From contig DYRB01000180.1 of the NCBI GenBank assembly GCA_020718945.1, positions 1-6,400 on the forward strand: a stretch of 6,400 bases of DNA. The letters run 5' to 3'. Below the pieces are notes generated by a model. The model did not search any database. It saw nothing but the letters and a program-made list of their open reading frames with translations, and was not told the origin of the DNA. Positions 6,271 to 6,400 of this stretch are shown here, one piece after another; the stretch's first letter is position 1; every line of letters begins with the position of its first letter. The stretch is from Lamprocystis purpurea. GTDB lineage: Bacteria > Pseudomonadota > Gammaproteobacteria > Chromatiales > Chromatiaceae. The translations under genes and the position numbers were made by a program.

Positions 6271-6400
6271 GCGACTGCCTTTGCCTCTACCCAAAAGGGT
6301 GGCAATGTTACTCCCTCACCCCCGGCGCGACTATCGCCCTGGCGGTGGCCAGCAGTTCCAAATTTGGGGGCCAGATCGGTGCCCGTGGGAGCGGCGCCTC
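6271..6400. other. Non-coding stretch upstream of yajR; no gene seen
   Basis: No convincing coding sequence is visible on either strand in these 130 bases, and I find no clear sigma-70 promoter for yajR. The outermost bases (about 6388-6400, gtgggagcggcgcctc-like) resemble the opening half of the GC-rich extragenic palindromes common in gammaproteobacteria. The matching half would lie outside the window, so this cannot be confirmed. A uvrA gene often lies near ssb in this group, but none of it is visible here. Confidence 0.4.

Overview
All recognisable genes in this GC-rich window lie on the minus strand, so transcription runs from high to low coordinates. In that order they are: a YajR-type major facilitator transporter (4888-6270), single-stranded DNA-binding protein ssb (4322-4807), the complete dTDP-L-rhamnose pathway as rfbB-rfbA-rfbC-rfbD (892-4312), and a frameshifted membrane-anchored YdcF/SanA/ElyC-type (DUF218) gene (111-769). 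The high GC, the E. coli-like SSB, the YajR with its C-terminal YAM domain and the overall protein character suggest a gammaproteobacterium. A Chromatiales-like purple sulfur bacterium or relative is my best guess, but no marker here fixes the order or genus.

Right part (4808-6400): yajR is intact. The roughly 130 bases upstream hold no gene I can identify. An 80-base gap separates yajR from ssb and carries a good -10-like hexamer just upstream of ssb, so ssb may have its own promoter.

Centre (892-4807): ssb and the four rfb genes are packed head to tail. There are 9 bases between ssb and rfbB, with the rfbB ribosome binding site running into the ssb stop codon. There are 16 bases between rfbB and rfbA, a 4-base GTGA overlap between rfbA and rfbC, and 1 base between rfbC and rfbD. 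RfbA makes dTDP-glucose, RfbB dehydrates it to the 4-keto-6-deoxy sugar, RfbC epimerises it, and RfbD reduces it to dTDP-L-rhamnose, the donor for O-antigen or exopolysaccharide rhamnose. No glycosyltransferase is in view. The layout suggests a housekeeping replication/repair gene co-transcribed with a sugar-nucleotide cassette.

Left part (1-891): just past rfbD is a roughly 96-base element (791-886) with diverged inverted arms and a core of degenerate 7-base repeats. It sits 22 bases upstream of the likely start of the DUF218-type gene, which is broken by a one-base frameshift near position 497. At the extreme left is a perfect 10-base-arm hairpin whose right half is tandemly duplicated with a 19-base period.

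I do not see a convincing new multi-gene system. The notable points are the ssb-rfb linkage, the near-intact pseudogene and the two small palindromic repeat structures.
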